A stretch of DNA of 64,000 nt, taken from NCBI GenBank assembly GCA_943368345.1, contig CALRKY020000010.1, forward strand, positions 1-64,000. Reading direction: 5' to 3'. This document shows positions 52,863 to 61,511 of this stretch, one piece after another; position 1 is the first letter of the stretch; every line of letters starts with the position of its first letter. The DNA is from JADCGM01 sp943368345. GTDB taxonomy: Bacteria > Pseudomonadota > Alphaproteobacteria > Sphingomonadales > Sphingomonadaceae. Under the pieces are notes generated by a model. It was not told the origin of the DNA, did no database searches, and worked only from the letters and a program-made list of their open reading frames with translations. Position numbers and translations under genes: made by a program.

Positions 52863-53477
52863 CTATCCTTCGCGGTACCCGGGGAGTTTCCAGCCCTTTG
52901 CCAGTGCCCCGGCCCGGAGGCCGAAGCCTGCCGATGCGCCGATCAGTCCGGCAATCAGCGGCGGCATTCCGGCGGCTGCCAGGCCGATAAATGCCGCTGC
53001 CGCAAGCGCGGCTGCTGAGACATAGATTTCGCGGCGGAGCAGGATCGAGGGTTCGCCTGCCAGGACATCGCGGACGATGCCGCCAAAGCTGGCGGTCAGC
53101 ACGCCCATGACGATGGAGGCGAGGGGCGGCACGCCGACAGATGCCGCTTTGGCTGCGCCGACGACGGCATAAACCGCCATGCCGATGGCATCCATCCAGA
53201 GCAGCGCCGCAAAGGGCCAGCGGTTGGCCCGCGTCAGCCAGACTGCCGCCGCAATGCCGAGGCAGACCGCGAGATAGGCGTTGTTGTGGACCCAGAATAC
53301 CGGCACGCCGATCAGCAGATCCCGGAGCGTGCCGCCTCCCACCCCGGTGACGCTGGCGAAAAAGGCGAAGGTGACGATGGTATGCTTTGCCCGCGCCGCC
53401 GCCAACGCCCCCGATGCCGCGAACACGGCAACACCGGCATAGTCGAGCCAGGCAAGGGTGGCGGCGGCGGTCAGCAT
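52863..53477 (-). CDS. UPF0126/TRIC-family membrane protein
   Basis: The protein has 204 residues from ATG 53477; a TTG one codon earlier is possible. It has seven hydrophobic segments built from two repeats, each with a glycine-rich GGTLRDLLIG or GGIVRDVLAG motif after an ASVTGVGG or LTASFGG helix end. This is the hallmark of the bacterial UPF0126/trimeric intracellular cation channel family. A potassium-type cation channel activity is known for homologues and is inferred here. It converges on sppA and lies seven bases from the DUF885 gene. Confidence 0.88.
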   Translation of the reverse strand: MLTAAATLAWLDYAGVAVFAASGALAAARAKHTIVTFAFFASVTGVGGGTLRDLLIGVPVFWVHNNAYLAVCLGIAAAVWLTRANRWPFAALLWMDAIGMAVYAVVGAAKAASVGVPPLASIVMGVLTASFGGIVRDVLAGEPSILLRREIYVSAAALAAAAFIGLAAAGMPPLIAGLIGASAGFGLRAGALAKGWKLPGYREG

Positions 53478-53484
53478 CAAAGGC

Positions 53485-55302
53485 TCAGCCGACCTTCGCT
53501 TTGATCCGGGCGTCGATCACCTGTTCCAGCACGGTGAGCGGCATAGAGCCAAGCCGCAGAACCTCATGGAAATCCCGGGGATCATAGCGCGCACCGAGTG
53601 CGCCCTTGTACCGGTCGCGCAGCTTTGCCCATTGGGTATGGCCGATCTTGTAGCTGAGCGCCTGTGCAGGGCCGACGCTGTACCGCTCGCACTCCCGCTG
53701 CGACCGGCCCCGGGCAAAGCCGGTGGAGGCGACCATATAGTCCGTCGCCTTTTCCAAGCTCCAGCGCTTGTAGTGGATGCCGGTATCGATCACGAGCCGC
53801 GCTGCGCGGAACAGGAAGGATTGCAGATAGCCGGCCCGGCCAAGCGGATTGCCTTCGTACAGCCCCAGCTCGTCGGCCACCTGTTCGGCGTAGAGCGCCC
53901 AGCCCTCGCTATAGGCAGAAAAGCCACCCCGCTTGCGGATGAGCGGGATATCGCCCGATTCCTGGGCCAAACTGATCTGCAAATGGTGGCCCGGTGAAGC
54001 CTCGTGATAGGTCAGGGTCGGCAGCCCGTACTTCGGCCATTCGTGCGTGTCCTTGAGGTTGATGTAATAGGCCGCCGGACGGGAGCCATCGAGGGCAGCG
54101 CCGTTGTAATAGCCGTTCGATGCGCCATCCTGGATGAACACCGGCACCCGGCGAACCTCAATCGGGGCTTTGGGAAGCGTCGCGAACACCTGCGGCAGGA
54201 GCGCATTTGCGACCCTGATCTGCTCATTCAGTGATTCAAGCAGTGCCGCGCGACCGGCATCGTCATTGGCATAAAGCTGGTCCGGTCGGCGATTGAGCGC
54301 GGTCAACCGGTCGCCGACGCTGCCGGTGGTCATGCCCTGCGACGACAGGATGGCATCAATCTGGGCGCTGATTTCAGCGACCTGATCCAGACCGATCTGA
54401 TGAACCTCTGCCGGGGTATAGTTGGTGGTGGTCGAGGATTTGACTCCGGCGGCGTAATAGGCGTCGCCGTCCGGCAGCCGCCAGACACCGGCTTCATGGG
54501 TTGCCTTGGCCCGGAGCGCCGCAATGGTTTCGATATGGCGGTCGAGCGCGGGAAACACCTTCCCCTCGACAATCGCCTTTGCCCGGCTGCCATAGTCGGT
54601 CGTCAGTCCGGCGGCCTTTGCGCGGCGGACGACGGAGCCAACCAGGATGGTTTCTGCTGCAGGCTGACCGCGCAGCGCCTTCAACTGCTGAAGGGTGACG
54701 TCGAGCGCGAAATCGGGTGCGAAAATCCCACGCGCCGCGTCGGCCTTCTGGCGGTCAAGGCTCTGGTCCAGCGCCACGGCAAAGCCTTCGACCCGGGCCA
54801 GATAGCTTTCGGCATCATCAGCCGTGGCGATCCTGTGCTGCGAATCGAGGAAATCCGGGATGCTGCGGTAAGGCCCCTGCTGCTGGGAAATGACATAGGG
54901 CTGAAAATTCCCGCCCGCCGAGCCGAAGGTGAACCGTTCATTGTCGGTGACAGTGCGGCCAAGCTGGAATTTCACCACGTCATAGTCGAGCGCCGACCCG
55001 GCAGAGAGTGCGGCCCGATCAACCTTCATCAGGCGCGCCAGTTGATCGCGGGCCTGTGCGAGCCGCTTTGCCTTGCCGGCGGCGGAATAATCATCGAGCC
55101 GAGATTTCAGTGCCGCCCTGTCGCCCTTGTCGAGACCATAGCCGGTGGCGCTTTGCGGACTGGCATCGACGCCTTCGTAGAAAAACTGGTCGAGCAGCGC
55201 TGCCAATCCGGCGTCGGCACCTGTTGCGGCGCGGAGCGCGGACGGGGTTGCGCTGATCAGGGCAGCTGCGCTGGCGGATGCCAGGAATTCACGGCGTTGC
55301 AT
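53485..55302 (-). CDS. Exported DUF885-family (putative metallopeptidase-like) protein
   Basis: The 605-residue protein begins MQRREFLASASAAAL, a twin-arginine-like signal with cleavage near ALRAA. The DUF885 landmark YHEASPGHHLQIS, an extended HExxxHH zinc-type motif, is at about residue 430, followed by RKRGGFSAYSEGWALYAEQ. The family resembles carboxypeptidase-like metalloenzymes, but substrate and activity of this member are not known. It is divergent from the oxoprolinase gene with a 101-base gap. It may be co-transcribed with the downstream membrane protein. Confidence 0.87.
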   Translation of the reverse strand: MQRREFLASASAAALISATPSALRAATGADAGLAALLDQFFYEGVDASPQSATGYGLDKGDRAALKSRLDDYSAAGKAKRLAQARDQLARLMKVDRAALSAGSALDYDVVKFQLGRTVTDNERFTFGSAGGNFQPYVISQQQGPYRSIPDFLDSQHRIATADDAESYLARVEGFAVALDQSLDRQKADAARGIFAPDFALDVTLQQLKALRGQPAAETILVGSVVRRAKAAGLTTDYGSRAKAIVEGKVFPALDRHIETIAALRAKATHEAGVWRLPDGDAYYAAGVKSSTTTNYTPAEVHQIGLDQVAEISAQIDAILSSQGMTTGSVGDRLTALNRRPDQLYANDDAGRAALLESLNEQIRVANALLPQVFATLPKAPIEVRRVPVFIQDGASNGYYNGAALDGSRPAAYYINLKDTHEWPKYGLPTLTYHEASPGHHLQISLAQESGDIPLIRKRGGFSAYSEGWALYAEQVADELGLYEGNPLGRAGYLQSFLFRAARLVIDTGIHYKRWSLEKATDYMVASTGFARGRSQRECERYSVGPAQALSYKIGHTQWAKLRDRYKGALGARYDPRDFHEVLRLGSMPLTVLEQVIDARIKAKVG

Positions 55303-55403
55303 GTTGGCCTCTTGTCCAAACGGGATGATGGCAGCAGCTTAGCCAGCGTTGGCAGCGCCCGATAGACTGTTGCTTGCACGGGGTTGAGCAGTACCATGGC
55401 CGG

Positions 55404-58400
55404 ATGAAGCAGCGTGGCTGGGAATTCTGGGTCGACCGTGGCGGTACCTTCACGGACATCGTGGCACGGTCACCGACCGGAGAGCTGATCGTGCGGAAGC
55501 TGCTGTCGGAGGACCCGGAACGATATCGGGACGCTGCGGTTGCCGGCATTCGGGCGATCATCGGTGATGCGGATACCGCAATCGACGCTGTCAAAATGGG
55601 GACAACTGTTGCCACCAACGCCTTGCTGGAGCGGCGGGGGGAGCCGGTCCTGCTGGCGATCACGCGCGGGTTTCGCGACGCGCTGCGCATCGGCAATCAG
55701 GCACGCCCCAAATTGTTCGACCGGCAGATCAAATTGCCAACACCGCTCTATCAGGACGTGATCGAGATTGATGAACGGGTCAGTGCCGAGGGGGAGGTTT
55801 TCCGGGGCGTTGACACCGCCGGTGCACGACAGGCCATGGCAGCGGCCTATTCGCGAGGGCTGCGCGCCGTCGCCATCGTGCTGATGCACGCCGACCGTTA
55901 TCCGGCGCACGAAGCGGTATTGGCGGCAATCGCGCGCGATATCGGGTTCACGCAACTCTCGGTCAGCCACGATATGGCCCGGCTGATCAAGCTGATCCCG
56001 CGCGGTGATACCGCGGTGGTCGATGCCTATCTGTCGCCGGTGCTGCGGCGCTACGTTGATCAAGTAAGCGGCGAGTTGGGGCGGACGCGGTTGTTGTTCA
56101 TGCAGTCCAGTGGTGGTCTGGTCGCCGCCTCGGCATTTCGGGGCAAGGATGCGGTCCTGTCGGGACCGGCGGGCGGTATCGTCGGGATGGTCAAGACCGC
56201 GGAGGCGGCTGGCTATCAGCGTCTGGTTGGCTTCGACATGGGGGGAACCTCGACCGATGTTTCCTGGTACGCCGGCAGCTATGAGCGGTCGGAGGAGACC
56301 GAGGTTGCGGGCGTCCGGCTGCGCGCACCGATGCTCGCTATTCACACAGTCGCGGCTGGCGGGGGATCGATCTGCACCTTTGACGGCGCCCGGCTGCGGG
56401 TCGGGCCGGAATCGGCAGGGGCAGTACCGGGACCGGCTTGCTACCGGCGCGGCGGGCCGCTGACGGTCACCGATTGCAATGTCCAACTCGGCAGGTTGCG
56501 ACCGGAGTTCTTTCCGTCCCTGTTCGGCCCGAACGGGGATCAGCCGATTGATACCGAGGCGGTGCGGCAGCGCTTTGCCGAACTCACAACGGTAACCGGC
56601 CTGTCTGCGGACGCACTGGCGCACGGGTTTCTGGCGATTGCCGTTGACAGCATGGCCCGCGCCATCAAGCGCGTGTCGGTCGAACGGGGGCATGATGTCG
56701 CCGATTCGACCTTGGTCTGCTTTGGCGGTGCGGCGGGGCAACATGCCTGCATGGTTGCCGATGCGCTGGAAATCGGGCGGATCATGATCCATCCGCTCGC
56801 CGGGGTGCTGTCCGCCTATGGCATGGGTCTGGCCGACCTTCGGGTGACGCGCCAGGACGGTGTCGGCACCGATGTGGCACTTGGCGGCTGGGACCCCGTG
56901 GCGGCCGATGCCGTCGCAGCTGCCCGGGCCGAACTGGCAGCGCAGGATATTCCCGTTGCCTATGTCTCGGTCGAGCAGCGCGCCCGGCTGAAATATGCCG
57001 GAACCGATGCGCCGCTGGAATTGCCGCTCGCGCCTGCCATGCGCGCGGCGTTCGATGCGCTCCACCTGCAACGGTTCGGCTTCAGCGACCCGACCCGTGC
57101 GGTGCTGCTCGATGCCCTTGTGACCGATGCGGTCGGGCATGTTCAGACCCCAGACTCAACTCCGTTCATCCCGAGCGAAGGCGAGGGACCCAGTTCCAGA
57201 ATGGGTGCGTCCCTCGACTTCGCTCGGGATGAGCGGGGCTTGGTGACTGTTGAACGTGGAGCGCTTTCACCCGCTAACCCCCTGTCGGGGCCTGCGATCA
57301 TCACCGACGCGACTGGTACCACCTGGGTTGAACACGGCTGGGCAGCGCGGGTCGATGCAGCGCGCAACCTGATCCTGGAGCGCGTCGTCCCGCTCGAACG
57401 GCGGACCGCAATCGGGACCGAGGTGGACCCGGTGCGGCTTGAACTTTTTGCCAACCGGTTCATGGGAATTGCGGAGGCGATGGGGGCCGCCCTTCAGGCC
57501 ACCGCCTATTCGGTCAACATCAAGGAACGGCTGGATTTTTCCTGCGCGCTGTTCGACCAGACCGGGGCCTTGATCGCCAACGCGCCGCACATGCCGGTGC
57601 ATCTGGGGTCGATGGGGGACAGCGTCAAGGCGGTGATGGGTCGCGCCAGATCGGATCGCGGCATCCGGGACGGCGACGCCTATATGCTGAACGCGCCGTA
57701 CAATGGCGGCACCCACCTTCCCGACGTCACCGTGATCGCGCCGGTCTTCGATGCCGGAGAACTGGCTTTTTGGGTGGCGGCGCGCGGGCACCAGGCTGAT
57801 ATCGGCGGAATCACGCCGGGGTCGATGCCACCCACCAGCCGGACGGTGGCGGAGGAAGGCGTGCTGATCGATGACGTGCTACTGGTTGACGCCGGGCATT
57901 TTCTGGAACGCGAAACCACCGCCCTGCTTTCGTCCGGCCCGTGGCCTGCCCGCAATCCGGCGCAGAACATCGCCGACCTGAAGGCCCAGGTCGCCGCCTG
58001 CGCCACCGGTGCCGCCGAACTGCGCCGCTTGGTCGCCGAAGTCGGACGTGATGTGGTCACCGCCTATATGGGGCACGTACAGGACAATGCGGCGGAGGCA
58101 GTGCGCCGGGTGATCGACAAGCTCGCCGATGGGCAATTTCGCTACGAACTGGACAATGGTGCCGTCGTGCAGGTTGCGATCCGTGTGGACCGCAAGGAGC
58201 GCACCGCTCGGGTCGATTTCAGCGGCACAAGTCCGCAGCAGCCAAACAACTTTAACGCGCCCCTGTCGGTGACCCGCGCGGCGACCCTTTATGTGTTCCG
58301 CGCGCTCGTCGATGATGATCTGCCGCTGAATGATGGTTGCATGCGCCCGATTGAACTCATCGTACCGGACGGCTCGCTGCTCAATCCGCGCTATCCCGCC

Positions 58401-58952
58401 GCCGTCGTTGCGGGCAATGTTGAAACCAGTCAGGTCATCTGCGACGCGCTGTACGGTGCGATGGGGGTCATGGCGGCAAGTTGCGGGACGATGAGCAATT
58501 TTACGTTCGGCAATGACCGGCACCAATATTATGAAACCATCGCCGGTGGGTCAGGGGCGGGGTCGGATTTTGATGGGACGGGGCCGGTGCAAACCCATAT
58601 GACCAACAGCCGCCTGACTGATCCGGAGGTGCTGGAGACGCGATTTCCGGTGGTGTTGGAGGAGTTTTCGGTCCGATCGGACTCAGGCGGGCAGGGTCGT
58701 CACCGGGGCGGTGACGGCGCAATTCGGCGCATCCGGTTCCGGGAAGCGATGACCGCCAGCATCTTGTCCAACCGGCGGCGGGTGCCGCCATTCGGCCTGG
58801 CTGGCGGCAAAACCGGTAAGGCCGGTCGCAATGCCGTTGAACGGGTGGACGGCAGGGTCGAGGAGCTTGGGCCAACCGAAATGGTGGAGGTTGCGGTGGG
58901 GGATATGTTCGTGATCGAAACGCCGGGTGGCGGGGGATTTGGTCGATGCTGA
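55404..58952 (+). CDS. Fused HyuA-HyuB ATP-dependent 5-oxoprolinase
   Basis: The protein has 1182 residues from ATG 55404. Residues 1-670 are the HyuA half: actin-like WVDRGGTFTDIVA, MGTTVATNALLERRG, GFDMGGTSTDVSW, ERGHDVADSTLVCFGGAAGQHAC. Residues about 673-1182 are the HyuB half: DPVRLELFANRFMGIAEAMG, DFSCALFD, HMPVHLGSMG and NFTFGNDRHQYYETI, ending TPGGGGFGR. A single fused chain is typical of 5-oxoprolinase (OPLAH type), which opens 5-oxoproline to glutamate with ATP. Codons 587-611 are supplied by a palindromic repeat (57162-57236) that keeps the frame. N-methylhydantoinase-like specificity cannot be excluded. DUF969 starts inside its last codons. Confidence 0.88.
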   Translation: MKQRGWEFWVDRGGTFTDIVARSPTGELIVRKLLSEDPERYRDAAVAGIRAIIGDADTAIDAVKMGTTVATNALLERRGEPVLLAITRGFRDALRIGNQARPKLFDRQIKLPTPLYQDVIEIDERVSAEGEVFRGVDTAGARQAMAAAYSRGLRAVAIVLMHADRYPAHEAVLAAIARDIGFTQLSVSHDMARLIKLIPRGDTAVVDAYLSPVLRRYVDQVSGELGRTRLLFMQSSGGLVAASAFRGKDAVLSGPAGGIVGMVKTAEAAGYQRLVGFDMGGTSTDVSWYAGSYERSEETEVAGVRLRAPMLAIHTVAAGGGSICTFDGARLRVGPESAGAVPGPACYRRGGPLTVTDCNVQLGRLRPEFFPSLFGPNGDQPIDTEAVRQRFAELTTVTGLSADALAHGFLAIAVDSMARAIKRVSVERGHDVADSTLVCFGGAAGQHACMVADALEIGRIMIHPLAGVLSAYGMGLADLRVTRQDGVGTDVALGGWDPVAADAVAAARAELAAQDIPVAYVSVEQRARLKYAGTDAPLELPLAPAMRAAFDALHLQRFGFSDPTRAVLLDALVTDAVGHVQTPDSTPFIPSEGEGPSSRMGASLDFARDERGLVTVERGALSPANPLSGPAIITDATGTTWVEHGWAARVDAARNLILERVVPLERRTAIGTEVDPVRLELFANRFMGIAEAMGAALQATAYSVNIKERLDFSCALFDQTGALIANAPHMPVHLGSMGDSVKAVMGRARSDRGIRDGDAYMLNAPYNGGTHLPDVTVIAPVFDAGELAFWVAARGHQADIGGITPGSMPPTSRTVAEEGVLIDDVLLVDAGHFLERETTALLSSGPWPARNPAQNIADLKAQVAACATGAAELRRLVAEVGRDVVTAYMGHVQDNAAEAVRRVIDKLADGQFRYELDNGAVVQVAIRVDRKERTARVDFSGTSPQQPNNFNAPLSVTRAATLYVFRALVDDDLPLNDGCMRPIELIVPDGSLLNPRYPAAVVAGNVETSQVICDALYGAMGVMAASCGTMSNFTFGNDRHQYYETIAGGSGAGSDFDGTGPVQTHMTNSRLTDPEVLETRFPVVLEEFSVRSDSGGQGRHRGGDGAIRRIRFREAMTASILSNRRRVPPFGLAGGKTGKAGRNAVERVDGRVEELGPTEMVEVAVGDMFVIETPGGGGFGRC
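57162..57236. repeat. 75-base palindromic repeat inside the oxoprolinase gene
   Basis: Arms at 57162-57189 and 57209-57236 are complementary at 26 of 28 positions. They read CCGTTCATCCCGAGCGAAG on the left and CTTCGCTCGGGATGAGCGG at the right end. The element is exactly 25 codons long and open in the host frame, adding PFIPSEGEGPSSRMGASLDF and ARDER. The same kind of GTCCCTCGACTTCGCTCGGGATGA unit (split: GTCCCTCGACTTCG, CTCGGGATGA) is, from memory, dispersed between genes in sphingomonads. Confidence 0.85.
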
Positions 58953-59599
58953 CCCTTCTTGGCATCGCCGTCATCGTTGCGGGCTTCGTGTTGCGCATCA
59001 ACGCCTTGCTGGTTGTCGCGGTTGCGGCTTTGGTGACGGGGCTTGCCGCCGGGTTGGATCCGCTCGCGGTCATCGCTGCCTTTGGCAAGGCCTTCAACGA
59101 TGCCCGGTATGTCAGCGCGGTATGGCTGGTGCTGCCGGTGATCGGGCTGTTGGAGCGGGCCGGTTTGCAGGAACGCGCGAAATTGTTGATCGGCGGCATC
59201 CGGGCAGCGACGGTCGGACGGCTGTTGCTCGCCTATTTTGTCATCCGTCAGCTGACGGCGGCGGTCGGGCTGCATTCGGTCGGCGGACAGGCCCAAACGG
59301 TTCGCCCGCTGGTTGCCCCGATGGCGGAGGCCGCTGCTGAACGCGAAGCAACATTGACCGATGCCGAGCGCGAAAAGGTCCGGGCGATGGCAGCGGGCAC
59401 CGACAATATCGCGCTGTTCTTCGGAGAGGACATCTTCCTCGCGATAGCCTCAATCCTGCTGATCAAGGGCTTTCTGGAGGCCAATGGCATTATCGTCAGC
59501 CCCCTGGAATTGTCGCTCTGGGCGATCCCCACCGCCATTGTTGCGCTGGTGGTGCACGGGACCCGGTTGCTGCGGTTCAAGCCGGGAGCGGCGAAATGA
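58946..59599 (+). CDS. DUF969 membrane protein
   Basis: The 217-residue protein starts at ATG 58946, overlapping the oxoprolinase end by seven bases. It has four to five membrane helices. DUF969 features: NALLVVAVAALVTGLAAGLDP, LPVIGLLERAGLQERA, GRLLLAYFVIRQLTAAVGLHSVGGQAQ and GTDNIALFFGEDIFLAIASILLI. It always pairs with DUF979, which follows with a four-base overlap. The two likely form one transporter, and co-location with an oxoprolinase suggests 5-oxoproline as cargo (inference). Confidence 0.87.
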   Translation: MLTLLGIAVIVAGFVLRINALLVVAVAALVTGLAAGLDPLAVIAAFGKAFNDARYVSAVWLVLPVIGLLERAGLQERAKLLIGGIRAATVGRLLLAYFVIRQLTAAVGLHSVGGQAQTVRPLVAPMAEAAAEREATLTDAEREKVRAMAAGTDNIALFFGEDIFLAIASILLIKGFLEANGIIVSPLELSLWAIPTAIVALVVHGTRLLRFKPGAAK

Positions 59600-60534
59600 T
59601 CACGCTCGCCACAGTCTATCTTCTCGCCGGATTGATGTTCGGCGGCGTGGCGGTCGCCTCCCTGGTCGATCGGAGCAACCGCCGGCGCTGGACAACTGCG
59701 CTGTTCTGGGCCGGACTGGCCGTCAGTTTCCTTGCCGGGGACCAATTGGGCGACCTCGGCAACGGGTTTCTGGTGATCCTTCTGGTCACCATAGCCGGGA
59801 CGGGCGGGCTTCGTTCCGGCACGCCGCAAACCAGCACGGTCGAACAACGAACCGAGAATGCCGTCCGGCGCGGCAATGCGCTGTTCCTGCCCGCCCTGAT
59901 CATCCCGGCCACTGCGTTGCTGGGGACGCTGCTGCTGAAGGACAGCGGCTGGGTCGATCCCAAACAGGTGACGCTGATCTCGCTGGGCCTCGGCGTCGCG
60001 GCGGCGCTGCTGGTGACGCTGGTCTGGTTGCGACCGCCCGCGACCGCCCCGGTGCAGGAGGCGCGCCGGTTGCTCGATTCGATCAGCTGGGTGGCCATCC
60101 TGCCCCAGATGCTGGCAGCGCTCGGTGCGGTGTTCGCGCTGGCCGGTGTTGGGGATGTGGTTGGTAAACTGGCGACGGATTATGTCCCGCTCACCACGCC
60201 CTTTGCTGCCGTTGCCGCCTATGCTGTGGGGATGGCTTTGTTCACGATGGTCATGGGCAATGCCTTTGCCGCCTTTCCGGTGATGACGGCGGCCATCGGC
60301 CTGCCGATCGTGGTGACGCAGTTTGGCGGCGACGTGGCGGTCGTTGCAGCCATCGGCATGCTGTCAGGATTTTGTGGGACGCTGCTGACCCCGATGGCGG
60401 CCAATTTCAACATCCTGCCGGTCGCCCTGCTGACCCTCAACGACCGCAATGCTGTCATCAAGGCGCAGGCACCAACCGCGCTCATCATGCTGCTGGCCAA
60501 TGCGCTGCTCATGTATTTTCTGGCCTTCCGATGA
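59596..60534 (+). CDS. DUF979 membrane protein
   Basis: The 312-residue protein has eight to nine hydrophobic segments. Family pattern: YLLAGLMFGGVAVASLVDRSN, FWAGLAVSFLAGD, RRGNALFLPALIIPATALLGT, ILPQMLAALGAVFALAGVGDVVG and a C-terminal NAFAAFPVMTAAIGLPIVV...GMLSGFCGTLLTPMAANFNILPVALL. It overlaps DUF969 and DUF2891 by four bases each. It is the partner of DUF969, in a probable two-component permease of unproven substrate. Confidence 0.87.
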   Translation: MITLATVYLLAGLMFGGVAVASLVDRSNRRRWTTALFWAGLAVSFLAGDQLGDLGNGFLVILLVTIAGTGGLRSGTPQTSTVEQRTENAVRRGNALFLPALIIPATALLGTLLLKDSGWVDPKQVTLISLGLGVAAALLVTLVWLRPPATAPVQEARRLLDSISWVAILPQMLAALGAVFALAGVGDVVGKLATDYVPLTTPFAAVAAYAVGMALFTMVMGNAFAAFPVMTAAIGLPIVVTQFGGDVAVVAAIGMLSGFCGTLLTPMAANFNILPVALLTLNDRNAVIKAQAPTALIMLLANALLMYFLAFR

Positions 60535-61511
60535 CCCCGGATGTCGCCTCCCGGTTTGTCGGCATCGCGCTCGGCCATGTCGGGCGGGAATATCCGCACA
60601 AGCTTGATCATGTGATGGATGGGCCAGCGGATGTGCGGACGCCGCGCGACCTGCATCCGATTTTCTTTGGCAGTTTCGACTGGCACAGCTGTGTCCATAG
60701 CCATTGGCTGCTCGCGCGCCTGCTTCGTGCCTGTCCCGATATGCCGGAGGCGCCGGCCATTCGGGAGTTGTTTGACACGCAGTTCACGACCGCCAACGTT
60801 GCGGGCGAACTGGCCTATCTTGCGGCGCCGTCGTCGCGCGGGTTTGTGCGCCCATATGGCTGGGCCTGGTTGCTGAAACTGGCGGCGGAACTGCGTCTGC
60901 ATGATGCGGACTGGTCGGTGACGCTCGCGCCGCTGTCGGAGGCTTTCGCGGCGCGGTTCACCGACTTTCTGCCAAAGCTGACCTATCCGTTGCGGGTCGG
61001 CACGCATTTCAACATCGCCTTCGCGCTGCGTCTGGCGCTCGACTATGCCGACGCAAATCTTGCCGGGCTGATCGGTGACCGGGCGCGGGTCTGGTTTGCC
61101 GGGGACCGCGATTGTCAGGCGTGGGAGCCGGGGGGTGATGAATTCCTGTCCCCGGCGCTGTGCGAGGCAGTGCTGATGCTGCGGGTGCTGCGCCCGGGAG
61201 CGTTCGCCGCCTGGTTCGCGACATTCCTGCCGGGGGTTGGTGATTCCGCACCCGCCGCTTTGTTCGCTCCGGCAACCGTCAGCGACCGCAGTGACGGCAA
61301 GATTGCGCATCTTGATGGACTGAATCTCAGCCGGGCGTGGTGCTGGCGCGAACTGGCTCCGTCCCTCCCGGTTGCTGAACGCAACGCAGCGCTGGCAGCG
61401 GCGGACCGCCATGTCGCAGCCAGCCTGCCGCATATCGTCGGCGACTATATGGGCGAGCATTGGCTGGCGACCTATGCGGCAATGGCGATGTTGGCCGAGG
61501 ACGGCGTGTGA
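60531..61511 (+). CDS. DUF2891 family protein
   Basis: The protein has 326 residues from ATG 60531, soluble and without a signal peptide. DUF2891 stretches: VGREYPHKLDHVM, HPIFFGSFDWHSCVHSHWLL, RGFVRPYGWAWLLKL, YPLRVGTHFNIAFALRLALDYA and FLSPALCEAVLMLRVL. The many conserved His/Trp/Asp residues and the alpha/alpha look suggest an enzyme with an (alpha/alpha) barrel, but no activity is known. It overlaps DUF979 and the CDF gene by four bases each, placing it firmly in this operon. Confidence 0.85.
   Translation: MTPDVASRFVGIALGHVGREYPHKLDHVMDGPADVRTPRDLHPIFFGSFDWHSCVHSHWLLARLLRACPDMPEAPAIRELFDTQFTTANVAGELAYLAAPSSRGFVRPYGWAWLLKLAAELRLHDADWSVTLAPLSEAFAARFTDFLPKLTYPLRVGTHFNIAFALRLALDYADANLAGLIGDRARVWFAGDRDCQAWEPGGDEFLSPALCEAVLMLRVLRPGAFAAWFATFLPGVGDSAPAALFAPATVSDRSDGKIAHLDGLNLSRAWCWRELAPSLPVAERNAALAAADRHVAASLPHIVGDYMGEHWLATYAAMAMLAEDGV

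Noticed and set aside
55470..57140. 556-residue minus-strand frame across the oxoprolinase gene
   Set aside because: Antisense shadow; the plus-strand HyuA motifs are complete.
57162..57236. The palindrome as a gene-breaking insertion
   Set aside because: The reading frame stays open through the element and both enzyme halves are intact, so the gene is not called a pseudogene.
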